Assembly: GCA_017983465.1 (NCBI GenBank)
Contig: JAGOBK010000003.1
Location: forward strand, 248,001 to 312,000
Direction of reading: 5' to 3'
Source: Crocinitomicaceae bacterium
GTDB lineage: Bacteria; Bacteroidota; Bacteroidia; Flavobacteriales_D; Crocinitomicaceae
DNA length: 64,000 bases
Part shown: positions 52,973 through 60,584 of the stretch, piece by piece
Layout: every line of letters starts with the position of its first letter
How positions within the stretch are numbered: the stretch's first letter is position 1
The notes under the pieces: generated by a model
What the model saw: only the letters and a program-made list of their open reading frames with translations
What the model was told of the DNA's origin: nothing
Database searches by the model: none
Program-made: the position numbers and the translations under genes

Positions 52973-53785
52973 TTAACTCTCCTCAATCCTCCCCACCGGT
53001 TCCATGCTATTCACTTCCATGCGTAATTCGTAGCGGTCTTTCTTGGCGTGGTATTTCACGTAAGGAATGATGAGTGGGTATTGGTTTTTCAGGAGTAAGT
53101 ATTGCTTGAGGGTGAGATCGAGTGCGAGGGGGTATTTGACACCGGCATAACTAAAGCCAAAGGCATCAGGGATCTGTTGTTCGTGTTGCGCTTCGAAAGC
53201 GAAGCTTAAGTTGGTGAATTCAACAGTGGTGATGCGGTCGAGGTGGTAGGTTTTGTTCTTGCCAGAGCTGGGTTCGAAGGCCATGACGGTGTGGTAATTG
53301 TCCGTGAATCCAAAGGGTTCTACCAAGCGGTCGGAGATGCTTTCCGAGTTGATGGAATGGTAACGCTTGAGGATCACTTGTTCTTTGTTGGCCATCGCTT
53401 GTGCGAGTCGTTCTACGATGAGTCCGTTTTTCGCATTCACCAAATGAGCAGCCGAAATCTGGAGGTCCGAAGCCAAGTATATTTTACTGAGCACGGCATC
53501 CTTCAGTTTGTTTTGTTTTCCAGCAGTGAGCACCAATTGCTTCAAAAATGCTGCTTCTTCGGAAGTAAAACGCACGCCCGCATGTTGATCCGTTTGCAGG
53601 AAAAAGCGGTTGAACTTATCTTTTTGCAGGTCGAATCCACATTCCCGAATGAGGTCCAAATAACGGTACACCGTTCGGTCGGTCGTTTCCAAGAGTTCCG
53701 CCAAATGCTGAACAGCCTTCGGAGGTTTCTGCTCTAAATAGGAGATGAATTGCAATACGCGAAGGATCTTTCGTTGGTTAGACAT
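52973..53785 (-). CDS. WYL-domain transcriptional regulator
   Basis: The 270-residue protein (ATG at 53785) has an N-terminal winged HTH (RKILRVLQFISYLEQKPPKAVQHLAELLETTDRTVYRYLDLIRECGF) and a central WYL domain (VILKRYHSINSESISDRLVEPFGF, AFEPSSGKNKTYHLDRITTVEF). A C-terminal WCX-like part follows. WYL regulators bind nucleic-acid-like ligands and often repress phage-defence loci (BrxR/CapW-type). Here the gene faces a cassette of helicases and nucleases. Its own promoter carries the same double operator as the cassette's far end, which supports autoregulation. An upstream ATG at 53803 adds only six residues. Confidence 0.9.
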   Translation of the reverse strand: MSNQRKILRVLQFISYLEQKPPKAVQHLAELLETTDRTVYRYLDLIRECGFDLQKDKFNRFFLQTDQHAGVRFTSEEAAFLKQLVLTAGKQNKLKDAVLSKIYLASDLQISAAHLVNAKNGLIVERLAQAMANKEQVILKRYHSINSESISDRLVEPFGFTDNYHTVMAFEPSSGKNKTYHLDRITTVEFTNLSFAFEAQHEQQIPDAFGFSYAGVKYPLALDLTLKQYLLLKNQYPLIIPYVKYHAKKDRYELRMEVNSMEPVGRIEES

Positions 53786-53834
53786 GTAGCCGTTTTGAAG
53801 CAAATTACCTCATTTTCTATGTCTTGTACAAGTT

Positions 53835-53893
53835 ATTGACCTTAGTTGTCAGGGAAATTTAAGTATTCCTTAAGTTTTGACTTGGGTTGTCGG
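53835..53893 (-). promoter_or_regulatory. Double operator upstream of the WYL regulator gene
   Basis: On the minus strand two sites, CCGACAACCCAAGTCAAA (53893-53876) and CTGACAACTAAGGTCAAT (53852-53835), are spaced 41 bp, exactly as at 43081-43139, and the intervening sequences align. The proximal site ends 50 bp before the WYL start codon. The element also lies 42 bp before the divergent TM2 gene, so it may control that gene as well. Confidence 0.8.
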
Positions 53894-53934
53894 AGGAAAG
53901 GGGGAGGTTTGTTCAAATTAAAAAACAAATTAAT

Positions 53935-54270
53935 ATGGAAAAATCGAAAATTGACATGTTCATTGGCTTAAATGCAGAGAACTTTCACACACATGATCTC
54001 ATGATGATCAAAGAGAAACTTGAAAAAATGGAAGATGAAAAATTTATCTTAATTCAAGCGACTCAATTTCAAAAACCCACGACCATTTTTTTGATTTCCT
54101 TTTTCCTTGGCATTGAACGCTTTTGGTTGGATGATGTCTTATTAGGTATAATTAAACTACTTACCTTTTATGGTTTCTTCATTTGGTGGCTAGTGGATCT
54201 CATCTCGGCAAAGGATAGAACAAAAAAATATAACTATAAGAAATTCTTAACTGCATGTTCCTATAATTGA
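53935..54270 (+). CDS. TM2-domain membrane protein
   Basis: The product (111 residues from the ATG at 53935) has a helical cytoplasmic N-terminus (LMMIKEKLEKMEDEKFILIQATQFQKP). It ends in a TM2 domain: two membrane helices, TTIFLISFFLGIERFWL and GIIKLLTFYGFFIWWLVDLI, joined by a short turn with the conserved D-R-like spacing. TM2 proteins are small inner-membrane proteins of unclear function. It is divergent from the WYL gene and shares its intergenic operator region. Confidence 0.85.
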   Translation: MEKSKIDMFIGLNAENFHTHDLMMIKEKLEKMEDEKFILIQATQFQKPTTIFLISFFLGIERFWLDDVLLGIIKLLTFYGFFIWWLVDLISAKDRTKKYNYKKFLTACSYN

Positions 54271-54287
54271 TGATTTGAATTTCGCCC

Positions 54288-54335
54288 AACTTACCGTGAA
54301 TTGTTGTATATTTAACTACTTTTTCACGGTAAGTT
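54288..54335. promoter_or_regulatory. 13-bp perfect inverted repeat at the Fic gene promoter
   Basis: AACTTACCGTGAA (54288-54300) and TTCACGGTAAGTT (54323-54335) are exact inverse copies separated by 22 AT-rich bp, ending 11 bp before the Fic start codon. The 22-bp loop contains TACTTTTT, a near match to the -7 box. The repeat would form a cruciform or long RNA hairpin, or act as an operator. Confidence 0.75.
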
Positions 54336-54346
54336 AAGCAAGGAGA

Positions 54347-55228
54347 ATGATCAACCAAACGACAAAAGACAAAATTGAGACTTTGTTCCAGCAGTATCAA
54401 GTGTTGGCCAAGGAGCATGAAGCTACCCTGAAGGAAATCACTCTGGCTGAAATTCCCGAGTTGGTTTACAACTCGAACGCGATTGAAAACTCCACACTTT
54501 CCTTGGAGGACACTGAAAAGATTCTTTCCGGAGGTCAATTAGCTGGTAAAGTCAATGTGCGGGAAGTGTTCGAAGCACAAAACCTGGCAAAACTGACTGA
54601 GAACCTACTTGAGAAACCAGCTTCAACTTTGAACATCAAAGGCATGTTAGCCTTACATAAAAGCTTACTGCGCAACATCGACGATTCCATCGCTGGACGC
54701 TTTAGAACAGGAAAAGAATGGGTGCGCGTCGGCAATCACCTCGGAGCAAATCCGCAGTTTGTCCCGGCACTCATGCAAACCTTAGTCGATGCCTACTCCC
54801 AACAAAAAGTCAGCTACTTTCTAGATGCCATCGCGTATTTTCATGCCGAGTTTGAAACCATCCATCCCTTCGTCGACGGCAATGGACGTTTGGGCAGGGT
54901 ATTGATCAACCTTCAGCTCATGAATCTGGGCTTCCCTCCTATCATCATTCAAAACAAAAGCAAACACAGCGAATACTATCCCCTGTTCACACGGTATCAG
55001 TCCACCTTGAAATTTGATGGATTCACCGAACTTTTTGCCCTGCTTTTACTTGAATCGCTCCACAAACGAATCACCATTCTCACCGCTGAGAAAATCATTC
55101 CCCTATCCCAATGGGCATCCCAACGATCGATCAAAGCGAACGTGGCAGCGAATAAGGCGAAACGTCAGACAATTCCGGCGTTCCGCATGCGCGAAAAATG
55201 GATGATTGCAGAGGAGTTTGGGGGGTGA
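54347..55228 (+). CDS. Fic-family AMP transferase-like protein (class II)
   Basis: This 293-residue protein has the Fic active site HPFVDGNGRLGR near residue 177 and an N-terminal inhibitory helix with SNAIENSTL (the S/T-xxx-E-N/G motif before the Fic core), which defines class II. Fic enzymes transfer AMP or other nucleotides to hydroxyl side chains of target proteins. The C-terminal part (SQRSIKANVAANKAKRQTIP) is the usual tail of chromosomal Bacteroidota Fic proteins. The target is unknown. No partner gene follows; a perfect inverted repeat precedes it. Confidence 0.9.
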   Translation: MINQTTKDKIETLFQQYQVLAKEHEATLKEITLAEIPELVYNSNAIENSTLSLEDTEKILSGGQLAGKVNVREVFEAQNLAKLTENLLEKPASTLNIKGMLALHKSLLRNIDDSIAGRFRTGKEWVRVGNHLGANPQFVPALMQTLVDAYSQQKVSYFLDAIAYFHAEFETIHPFVDGNGRLGRVLINLQLMNLGFPPIIIQNKSKHSEYYPLFTRYQSTLKFDGFTELFALLLLESLHKRITILTAEKIIPLSQWASQRSIKANVAANKAKRQTIPAFRMREKWMIAEEFGG

Positions 55229-55283
55229 GGGTTTTTATTGAATTAAAAATGAAAATTTATACAATGAAAACTTGAACAGATTC

Positions 55284-56066
55284 TCAAAGTTTCATTTTCT
55301 TTTCGAGACCAAGTATTTTAACAGTTGTATCTTTTAGTTCGTAACTTATATAAGGAAGCGAATAAGAGAATATATTTCCCCCTATTGGGTTAATTTGCTG
55401 TGCATCACCACCATAAAAATAGGTGTATAAATAACAAATATTTGAAGGATCAAAGCTAGTTTCATAACTTTTGAAACCCTTGTGAAAATCAATTGTTAAA
55501 TATTCATTTTGCCATGTTACAATTTCACATTTAGAAGGGGTTCCTTCATATTTTTTAACTTGGTTACCTTCTATCTGATAAACAGGATAGTAATTAAGTT
55601 TAACTCTTGAAGGTTTCCCATATTTTTTCGTGTACATGTTTTCAATTTCACTTAATAATTGCTCATTTACTTCTTGTTTAATCGTTAGATTATTTAAATA
55701 TTCCGAGTTTTGAAGATTTGATTCATGTGTACTTGCTAATAATACTTTCAAACCTATTAATCTATTTGTTCCCGTTAACTTAATTGGATAAAACAATCCC
55801 ACATGATTTAAATGAATATTTGAATTTCGATAGCTACTCAAATCAAATACATCCGTTACATAGAAACTAATATTTTCTCCATCTTTATTGAATGTTTGAG
55901 TATTTACTCCACTTTTTTTAAAGAATTTATATAAACTATCAATATCAATACCTAAAACGACGTCCTCAGCTACTGTGATTTGATCAACGGGAACTGTAGG
56001 ATTAGAATCTTGACAAGAACTATTGATTAAAGATAACACCAGACAACAATATAAAATGACTCTCAT
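55284..56066 (-). CDS. Hypothetical lipoprotein, 260 aa
   Basis: The product has a short lipoprotein signal (MRVILYCCLVLSLINSSCQD, lipobox NSSC). A mixed alpha/beta periplasmic domain without recognised motifs follows; it has repeated Asn/Lys/Tyr-rich segments and ends LKDTTVKILGLEKKMKL. It is AT-rich and flanked by non-coding DNA, consistent with an accessory gene. No function can be assigned. Confidence 0.75.
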   Translation of the reverse strand: MRVILYCCLVLSLINSSCQDSNPTVPVDQITVAEDVVLGIDIDSLYKFFKKSGVNTQTFNKDGENISFYVTDVFDLSSYRNSNIHLNHVGLFYPIKLTGTNRLIGLKVLLASTHESNLQNSEYLNNLTIKQEVNEQLLSEIENMYTKKYGKPSRVKLNYYPVYQIEGNQVKKYEGTPSKCEIVTWQNEYLTIDFHKGFKSYETSFDPSNICYLYTYFYGGDAQQINPIGGNIFSYSLPYISYELKDTTVKILGLEKKMKL

Positions 56067-56296
56067 TACACTTAATTTTTGATAAAATTAATGAAGGTTG
56101 AGCAAATAAAAAAACACCCTAATAATTAGCTCTAACTCCACCGACACTTGATGTTCCTATTCCAAGAATGAATTCGAACTAATAAATGAACCCAACAAAA
56201 TTATGCACACAAAAATACTCATGTCGAAACCAACTATTTTTCCAATAATTGAAACAACAATTAATATGTACTGATTTTTCAACGAAATATACTATG

Positions 56297-56578
56297 TCAA
56301 TTTCTTCGACCACTATACCCAAACAATCCCAGCGCCACAATCACATCTACAATATTCCAAAGCGTTCGACCTAGTGAGATTTTCATGAATGGCTGAAACA
56401 ATATGGCAAGAACAAGAAAAACAATTGCCAATTCTTTGCTTCCCTTTTCGTTTTCATAATAGGCCGCATAGGAAAAGAAAGCAGCTGAAGCAAAACGAAC
56501 AAATTGAAAGTAACCGTAAGGCATGTCGACAAGACAACCCAGGAGTAAAAGGGCGATTCCTATGGATAGAATTTTCAT
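56297..56578 (-). CDS. DUF6804-like small membrane protein
   Basis: This 93-residue protein has three to four hydrophobic helices (ILSIGIALLLLGCLVDMPYGYFQFVRFASAAFFSYAAYYEN, AIVFLVLAILFQPF, IVDVIVALGLFGY) with the PYGYFQ.VRF and F.PF.K motifs of DUF6804 proteins. It is inner-membrane and of unknown function. The gene is isolated, with 230 bp upstream of its neighbour and no visible operon. Confidence 0.75.
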   Translation of the reverse strand: MKILSIGIALLLLGCLVDMPYGYFQFVRFASAAFFSYAAYYENEKGSKELAIVFLVLAILFQPFMKISLGRTLWNIVDVIVALGLFGYSGRRN

Positions 56579-56731
56579 GGGAGTAATTTATATTGAAGAC
56601 TTTATTTATACTAATATTATCCAAAAATAACAGAAACTAGCTACTTGTGATTTAAACGATTATTATATTCGTAATTCCAGATTTCTTTTTAAAAGTTTAA
56701 GTTTCATTAATAAACTTTAATCATCTATTAA

Positions 56732-57085
56732 ATGAAAGTAGCACTCAAATTATTTTTCTTAGTTATATCAGTTCTACTTCTTGTTCTTTTTTACTACATG
56801 CCATATGAAAAAATGAATGTTCCTCTGGAAGAAAACGATTGTTTATACTTTAATTTGATCCATAAACCTTGTCCTGGTTGCGGAATGACTCGCGGCTCTT
56901 ATTTTTTACTTCATTTTGATATTAAAAAAGCAATTAACTATAATCCAAACGTGCTTTTCATCCCATTAATTCTTTTATCCGAATTAATCTGTTTTTTGCA
57001 CAAAATAAATCGAAATAAATTATTTCCAATTTACCTCATTTTTACAGTTTCGCTTTTTTTAATATATTTATATCGTTCATTCTAA
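56732..57085 (+). CDS. DUF2752 membrane protein
   Basis: The 117-residue protein has an N-terminal membrane helix, the DUF2752 hallmark CPGCGMTRGSYFLLHFDIKKAINYNP, and two further helices. The two cysteines and the TR are conserved in this family of small membrane proteins, whose function is unknown. It begins a run of three short genes ending with a J-domain protein, with gaps of 16 and 0 bp. Confidence 0.9.
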   Translation: MKVALKLFFLVISVLLLVLFYYMPYEKMNVPLEENDCLYFNLIHKPCPGCGMTRGSYFLLHFDIKKAINYNPNVLFIPLILLSELICFLHKINRNKLFPIYLIFTVSLFLIYLYRSF

Positions 57086-57101
57086 ACTAAAACTAAAACT
57101 A

Positions 57102-57311
57102 ATGACTATTATAACTAAAATACTACTTACAATAGTAATCATCTGTGGTGGAGCCATGCTGACACAATTAGTTGTTCAATCTATGGGTAATCGAGTTTCA
57201 TCAGGAGGTGTTGGCCCTTTAATTATTTTCCCTGCTATGATTGCAGGTGTGGTAGCTGTTTGGAAGTACAAACCAAACAAGGAAGGAAATAATGATTTAG
57301 ACAAAAGTTAA
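57102..57311 (+). CDS. Small membrane protein, 69 aa
   Basis: The protein has two hydrophobic helices (IITKILLTIVIICGGAMLTQLVVQ and VGPLIIFPAMIAGVVAVW) and a charged tail (KYKPNKEGNNDLDKS). No family is recognised. Its last base overlaps the first base of the J-domain gene, so they are translationally coupled, and it lies 16 bp after the DUF2752 gene. Confidence 0.75.
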   Translation: MTIITKILLTIVIICGGAMLTQLVVQSMGNRVSSGGVGPLIIFPAMIAGVVAVWKYKPNKEGNNDLDKS

Positions 57312-57856
57312 TGTTTGTAGATTATTACGCCGTTCTTGAGATAAGTCCTAATGCAACTGCACAAGAATTAAAGGCGGCGTTTAAAAGATGTGCTTTAAAA
57401 TATCATCCTGACAGAAATCTTGGGGTTGATACTACGGAAATGATGCAATTGATCAATGAAGCTTATTTGATTCTTAAGGATTCAGAAGCAAGGTTAAAGT
57501 ATGATCGAGAATATAAACGATTTAAGGAATTTACCGAAAAACAAGCAAGAGACAAAGAAGCCTCAAACTCTTCTCATCAAAGAGATGAAGAATATCAAAA
57601 AAGCCATTCGCAGGATTCAAAAAAATCTAATTACTACCAAAGTGAATCCTTCGAAGTGGAAGATGATATACTTTCTAAGTGGATGGAAAATGCACGTAGA
57701 CAGGCTGTTAATCTAGCAAAAGAAACCATTGAAAATTTTAAAGGAATGTCAATTGAAGGCGGCAAAGCAATAGGTGAAGCTGTCATTGGAGGGATTTTTA
57801 GATATATTGGATTTGGTATTCTTATGCTGATTATTTTCAAAGCATGCAAACACTAA
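57311..57856 (+). CDS. Membrane-anchored J-domain protein
   Basis: The 181-residue protein starts with a J domain (DYYAVLEISPNATAQELKAAFKRCALKYHPDRN, with the HPD motif that stimulates DnaK). A charged linker (residues ~75-115) and a C-terminal Gly-containing hydrophobic helix (GGIFRYIGFGILMLIIFKACKH) follow. It probably recruits DnaK to the inner membrane, perhaps to the DUF2752 and 69-residue proteins encoded just upstream. This is not the housekeeping DnaJ, because the Gly/Phe and zinc-finger regions are absent. Confidence 0.88.
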   Translation: MFVDYYAVLEISPNATAQELKAAFKRCALKYHPDRNLGVDTTEMMQLINEAYLILKDSEARLKYDREYKRFKEFTEKQARDKEASNSSHQRDEEYQKSHSQDSKKSNYYQSESFEVEDDILSKWMENARRQAVNLAKETIENFKGMSIEGGKAIGEAVIGGIFRYIGFGILMLIIFKACKH

Positions 57857-57929
57857 AATAGTGTGCATTGCTATCGTTTTTTCTCTATTTTTATAATCTT
57901 TCCTTCATTCGTATATCAATTTCTGACAC

Positions 57930-59360
57930 ATGAAAACGCTTATCTCTTGGATTGCCTATACGAATGACTTTGAAGCCGGACAAGTGCTGGAAACGGGGCC
58001 GACGGCGAATTACCATAAGTTCTTTTATAAGTCGGACCGACATATTTTGTTGTCGGCGGCAAGTGGGGACGATACGCGTTCGGAGTTGTTGGTGAATTTT
58101 CTGCGTAGAAGCTATCCGGAACGAAGTTTTGAGTTGCGCTACATGGGTATTCAGGATCCGATTGATCACCGGGAGATTCAGGGAAAGGTGAATCCTTTTT
58201 TGATTGAATTACGGGAGGACAAACTCGATATTTTCGTGTCACCAGGGAGTCCGGCCATGCAAGTGGTTTGGTACTTGAGCCATTTATCCCTGAACTTGGA
58301 TACGACCTTGTTCCAGATGCGGGAGGCGAAACACACTAAGACGAAAGACAAGCCCGAATTGGTCAAAATTGCCTTTGAGAAGTCCTCGCTTCCGGTTACA
58401 GCGATGTACCATCAGGAGGAGATTCAGAAGAATACTGGGGATGACTACTTCATTACGCCGACCATTAAGAAGATTTACGAGAACGCCGCGAAGGTAGCCC
58501 AAGTAGATGGCGTCACCGTGCTCATCCTTGGAGAAAGTGGAACAGGAAAAGAGAACCTCGCGAAGTACATCCACAAGAATTCCATACGGAACGAACAAGC
58601 GTACGTGACAGTCAATTGTTCGGCGTTTAGCGATACCTTGTTGGAATCCCGCTTATTTGGCTATAAGAAAGGTGCCTTCACGGGAGCAGACAAAGACACC
58701 CCTGGATTATTCGAACTCGCGGACAAAGGGACCATTTTCCTCGATGAGATCGGCGACATTTCCTCCTACATGCAACAGGTGCTTTTGCGCGCCTTACAGG
58801 AGAAGGAAATCATGCCGCTGGGTGGAAAAGCGAAGAAAGTGAATGTCCGGGTGATTGCAGCCACCAACCAAAACTTGCAGAAATTGTGTGAAGAAGGAAA
58901 ATTCCGTTGGGACCTCTACTACCGACTATCCGTGGTGGAACTCGACCTCCCTACCCTATCCGAACGTGGAAAAGCCGACATCAAAGGAATGATTGAACAT
59001 TTCCTCACGCAGAAAAAGAAGGAATTACACCGTCCGAAGAAACTCCAACTAGAGAAAGAAGCCTTGGAAATCCTCTTGAATTATTCGTATCCGGGGAATG
59101 TCCGCCAGTTAGAAAACATCATCTCACGACTCTACGTATTCAACGAAGAAAGCGTGACAGCGGAAGTTCTACCGAAACGTCTCAAGCAGGCACCTTCCGA
59201 CCAACCGATGAACATGGAGCACATCGAAAAGGAACACATCATCCGCGTCTTGAAACACTTCAAGGGAAATAAGCGTCAAACCTCACTCGCGATTGGCTGG
59301 GCGATTAATACCTTGGTAGCGAAGATGGAGAAGTATGGTGTGAAAGCGGAGAAGTTCTAG
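57930..59360 (+). CDS. RtcR-like sigma-54 activator with N-terminal CARF-like domain
   Basis: The 476-residue protein has three parts. Residues 1-140 are an alpha/beta sensor with a CARF-like loop SPGSPAMQVVWYL (104-116). Residues ~175-410 are a sigma-54-interacting AAA+ domain with Walker A GESGTGKE (201-208), the sigma-54 loop GAFTGA (249-254), Walker B IFLDEIGD and WDLYYRLSVVELDLP. Residues 430-476 are a Fis-like HTH (KGNKRQTSLAIGWAINTLVAKM). RtcR senses RNA-end nucleotides through its CARF domain and turns on rtcBA RNA repair. No rtc or CRISPR genes occur here. A sigma-54 promoter and direct repeats lie 630-720 bp downstream. GC content looks higher than in the flanking genes. Confidence 0.9.
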   Translation: MKTLISWIAYTNDFEAGQVLETGPTANYHKFFYKSDRHILLSAASGDDTRSELLVNFLRRSYPERSFELRYMGIQDPIDHREIQGKVNPFLIELREDKLDIFVSPGSPAMQVVWYLSHLSLNLDTTLFQMREAKHTKTKDKPELVKIAFEKSSLPVTAMYHQEEIQKNTGDDYFITPTIKKIYENAAKVAQVDGVTVLILGESGTGKENLAKYIHKNSIRNEQAYVTVNCSAFSDTLLESRLFGYKKGAFTGADKDTPGLFELADKGTIFLDEIGDISSYMQQVLLRALQEKEIMPLGGKAKKVNVRVIAATNQNLQKLCEEGKFRWDLYYRLSVVELDLPTLSERGKADIKGMIEHFLTQKKKELHRPKKLQLEKEALEILLNYSYPGNVRQLENIISRLYVFNEESVTAEVLPKRLKQAPSDQPMNMEHIEKEHIIRVLKHFKGNKRQTSLAIGWAINTLVAKMEKYGVKAEKF

Positions 59361-59361
59361 G

Positions 59362-59925
59362 TTATTCTTCGTCCGATTTCTCGTATCCTTCGTAGTAGTA
59401 GGATTGTTCGATTCCTTTGAAGATCAATTCACGGTTAGAAACATCGGCGCTTAGATTGGCTTTGAGGAGCGTCTTCAATTCTAAATCATTTATTGGACTT
59501 CGTTCCATGGCTTGCAAGTACTGGAATTTATCGATGTGTTGCCAATCGATGACCAATTTCATGCGTGATTTCAGCATTAAATCCAACCAAATGCGCATGG
59601 TTCGACCATTCCCTTCCATGAACGGATGCGCAATGTTCATCTCCACGTATTTCTCGATGATTTGATCGGTATTTTCCTCGGGCATTTCATCAATTTTCGC
59701 CAAGATTTCGCGTAAGTATAGGACCGTTGCAAAGCGAAATCCACCTTTAGAAATATTGACCTTTCGTAGTTTCCCAGCAAAGTCGTAGAGTCCGTCGAAT
59801 AAGTATGCATGAATGTCGGTAAGACCCTTCGTCGTTCCTATTTCGATGGCATCAATAGCACCGGAATCGAACAATTGAAAAGCCTTTAAAATATGAGATT
59901 TGAGGTTTTTATTTGCGTCCTGCAT
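59362..59925 (-). CDS. Fic/DOC-family protein, class III
   Basis: The product (187 residues) has the Fic motif [13 protein letters not shown] near residue 98 and a C-terminal inhibitory helix with SYYYEG (the S/T-xxx-E-G/N signature), placing it in the single-domain class III, as in Neisseria Fic. These AMPylate target proteins when the C-terminal helix is released. It is convergent with the RtcR-like gene (1 bp gap) and divergent from the sigma-54-dependent operon. It therefore sits inside the putative regulatory unit, although its own promoter appears separate. Confidence 0.9.
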   Translation of the reverse strand: MQDANKNLKSHILKAFQLFDSGAIDAIEIGTTKGLTDIHAYLFDGLYDFAGKLRKVNISKGGFRFATVLYLREILAKIDEMPEENTDQIIEKYVEMNIAHPFMEGNGRTMRIWLDLMLKSRMKLVIDWQHIDKFQYLQAMERSPINDLELKTLLKANLSADVSNRELIFKGIEQSYYYEGYEKSDEE

Positions 59926-59992
59926 AACTTAACTAAGATACGAATTAATGCTGAGATCACCTTAAAGCTTCAAAAATCCATTTTACATCTCT

Positions 59993-60025
59993 TTTTGATA
60001 TCCTTTTCAGATTTTGATATCCTTT
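59993..60025 (+). promoter_or_regulatory. Tandem direct repeats, candidate activator binding sites
   Basis: TTTTGATATCCTTT occurs twice, at 59993-60006 and 60012-60025, 19 bp apart, 37 bp upstream of the sigma-54 -24 element. The second copy runs into the inverted repeat TATCC-N5-GGATA (60018-60032). Sigma-54 activators bind such upstream sites as oligomers. Binding by the neighbouring RtcR-like protein is inferred. Confidence 0.65.
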
Positions 60026-60061
60026 CGGGATAATTTCATCGTTTTTACTACCGAATATTTC

Positions 60062-60078
60062 TTGGCATATGCTTTGCC
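60062..60078 (+). promoter_or_regulatory. Sigma-54 promoter of the unknown operon
   Basis: TTGGCATATGCTTTGCC matches the sigma-54 consensus TTGGCAC-N5-TTGC. The -24 GG is at 60064-60065 and the -12 GC at 60076-60077, with the required 10 bp between them. Transcription would start near 60089, leaving a leader of about 23 nt before the first ATG at 60112, which contains AAGGAG. Confidence 0.8.
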
Positions 60079-60111
60079 TAAGGAGATGAAACAACAAAAA
60101 CACCCTGAAAC

Positions 60112-60579
60112 ATGCTGCAACAATTGTCGAAAATCACCCTTGATGAACAGAAGAAGAATGAACACGCCTTGAATCAATTTCGCTATTCGTTTTTAGCCGG
60201 AAATTTTGAGCAGATGGAGGAGCTGATGGATGCAAAAGGCGTCTTTTTTAAAGGGATGAACAAGACACGTGCCTTGGCACATTTCCACAAGTTTTTATTC
60301 TCGGAACACGGCATTGATAAGCGACTTTGGCCAGAGTTTAAAGATGGGTACAGCATGGATGAATTTCCCGGAGAGCATGTCATCGAATTTCGCCTGATGG
60401 AAGCGGATCCCTTCACGTTCCCAGACATAGACAAGTTCGAATTTGGGGAAGCACCGCGAAAGGAATTCAAAGAACTCGTAATTCGACTCGCCTTTCGTTT
60501 TCAAAACGGGAAAATCATTGGACTGCGCTTCCCGAAAAAGGTGGTCAAAAGCATCGAAACCTTCATGAATCAAAACTAA
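60112..60579 (+). CDS. First gene of the sigma-54 operon: unknown, NTF2/SnoaL-like pattern
   Basis: The protein (155 residues) contains LNQFRYSFLAGNFEQMEELMDAKGVFFKGMNKTRALAHFHKFLFSE, a helix-helix-strand pattern suggestive of the NTF2/SnoaL cone fold. Strand-rich sequence follows (EHVIEFRLMEADPFTF, VIRLAFRFQNGKIIGLRFP). No catalytic residues are recognisable and the fold is inferred by eye. It has no signal peptide. It is the gene nearest the sigma-54 promoter, and the next gene starts after 5 bp. Confidence 0.78.
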   Translation: MLQQLSKITLDEQKKNEHALNQFRYSFLAGNFEQMEELMDAKGVFFKGMNKTRALAHFHKFLFSEHGIDKRLWPEFKDGYSMDEFPGEHVIEFRLMEADPFTFPDIDKFEFGEAPRKEFKELVIRLAFRFQNGKIIGLRFPKKVVKSIETFMNQN

Positions 60580-60584
60580 ATCGG

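Noticed and set aside
57930..59360. Assignment as a canonical RtcR of an rtcBA operon
   Set aside because: No rtcA or rtcB sequence is visible within the window, so only an RtcR-like name is justified.
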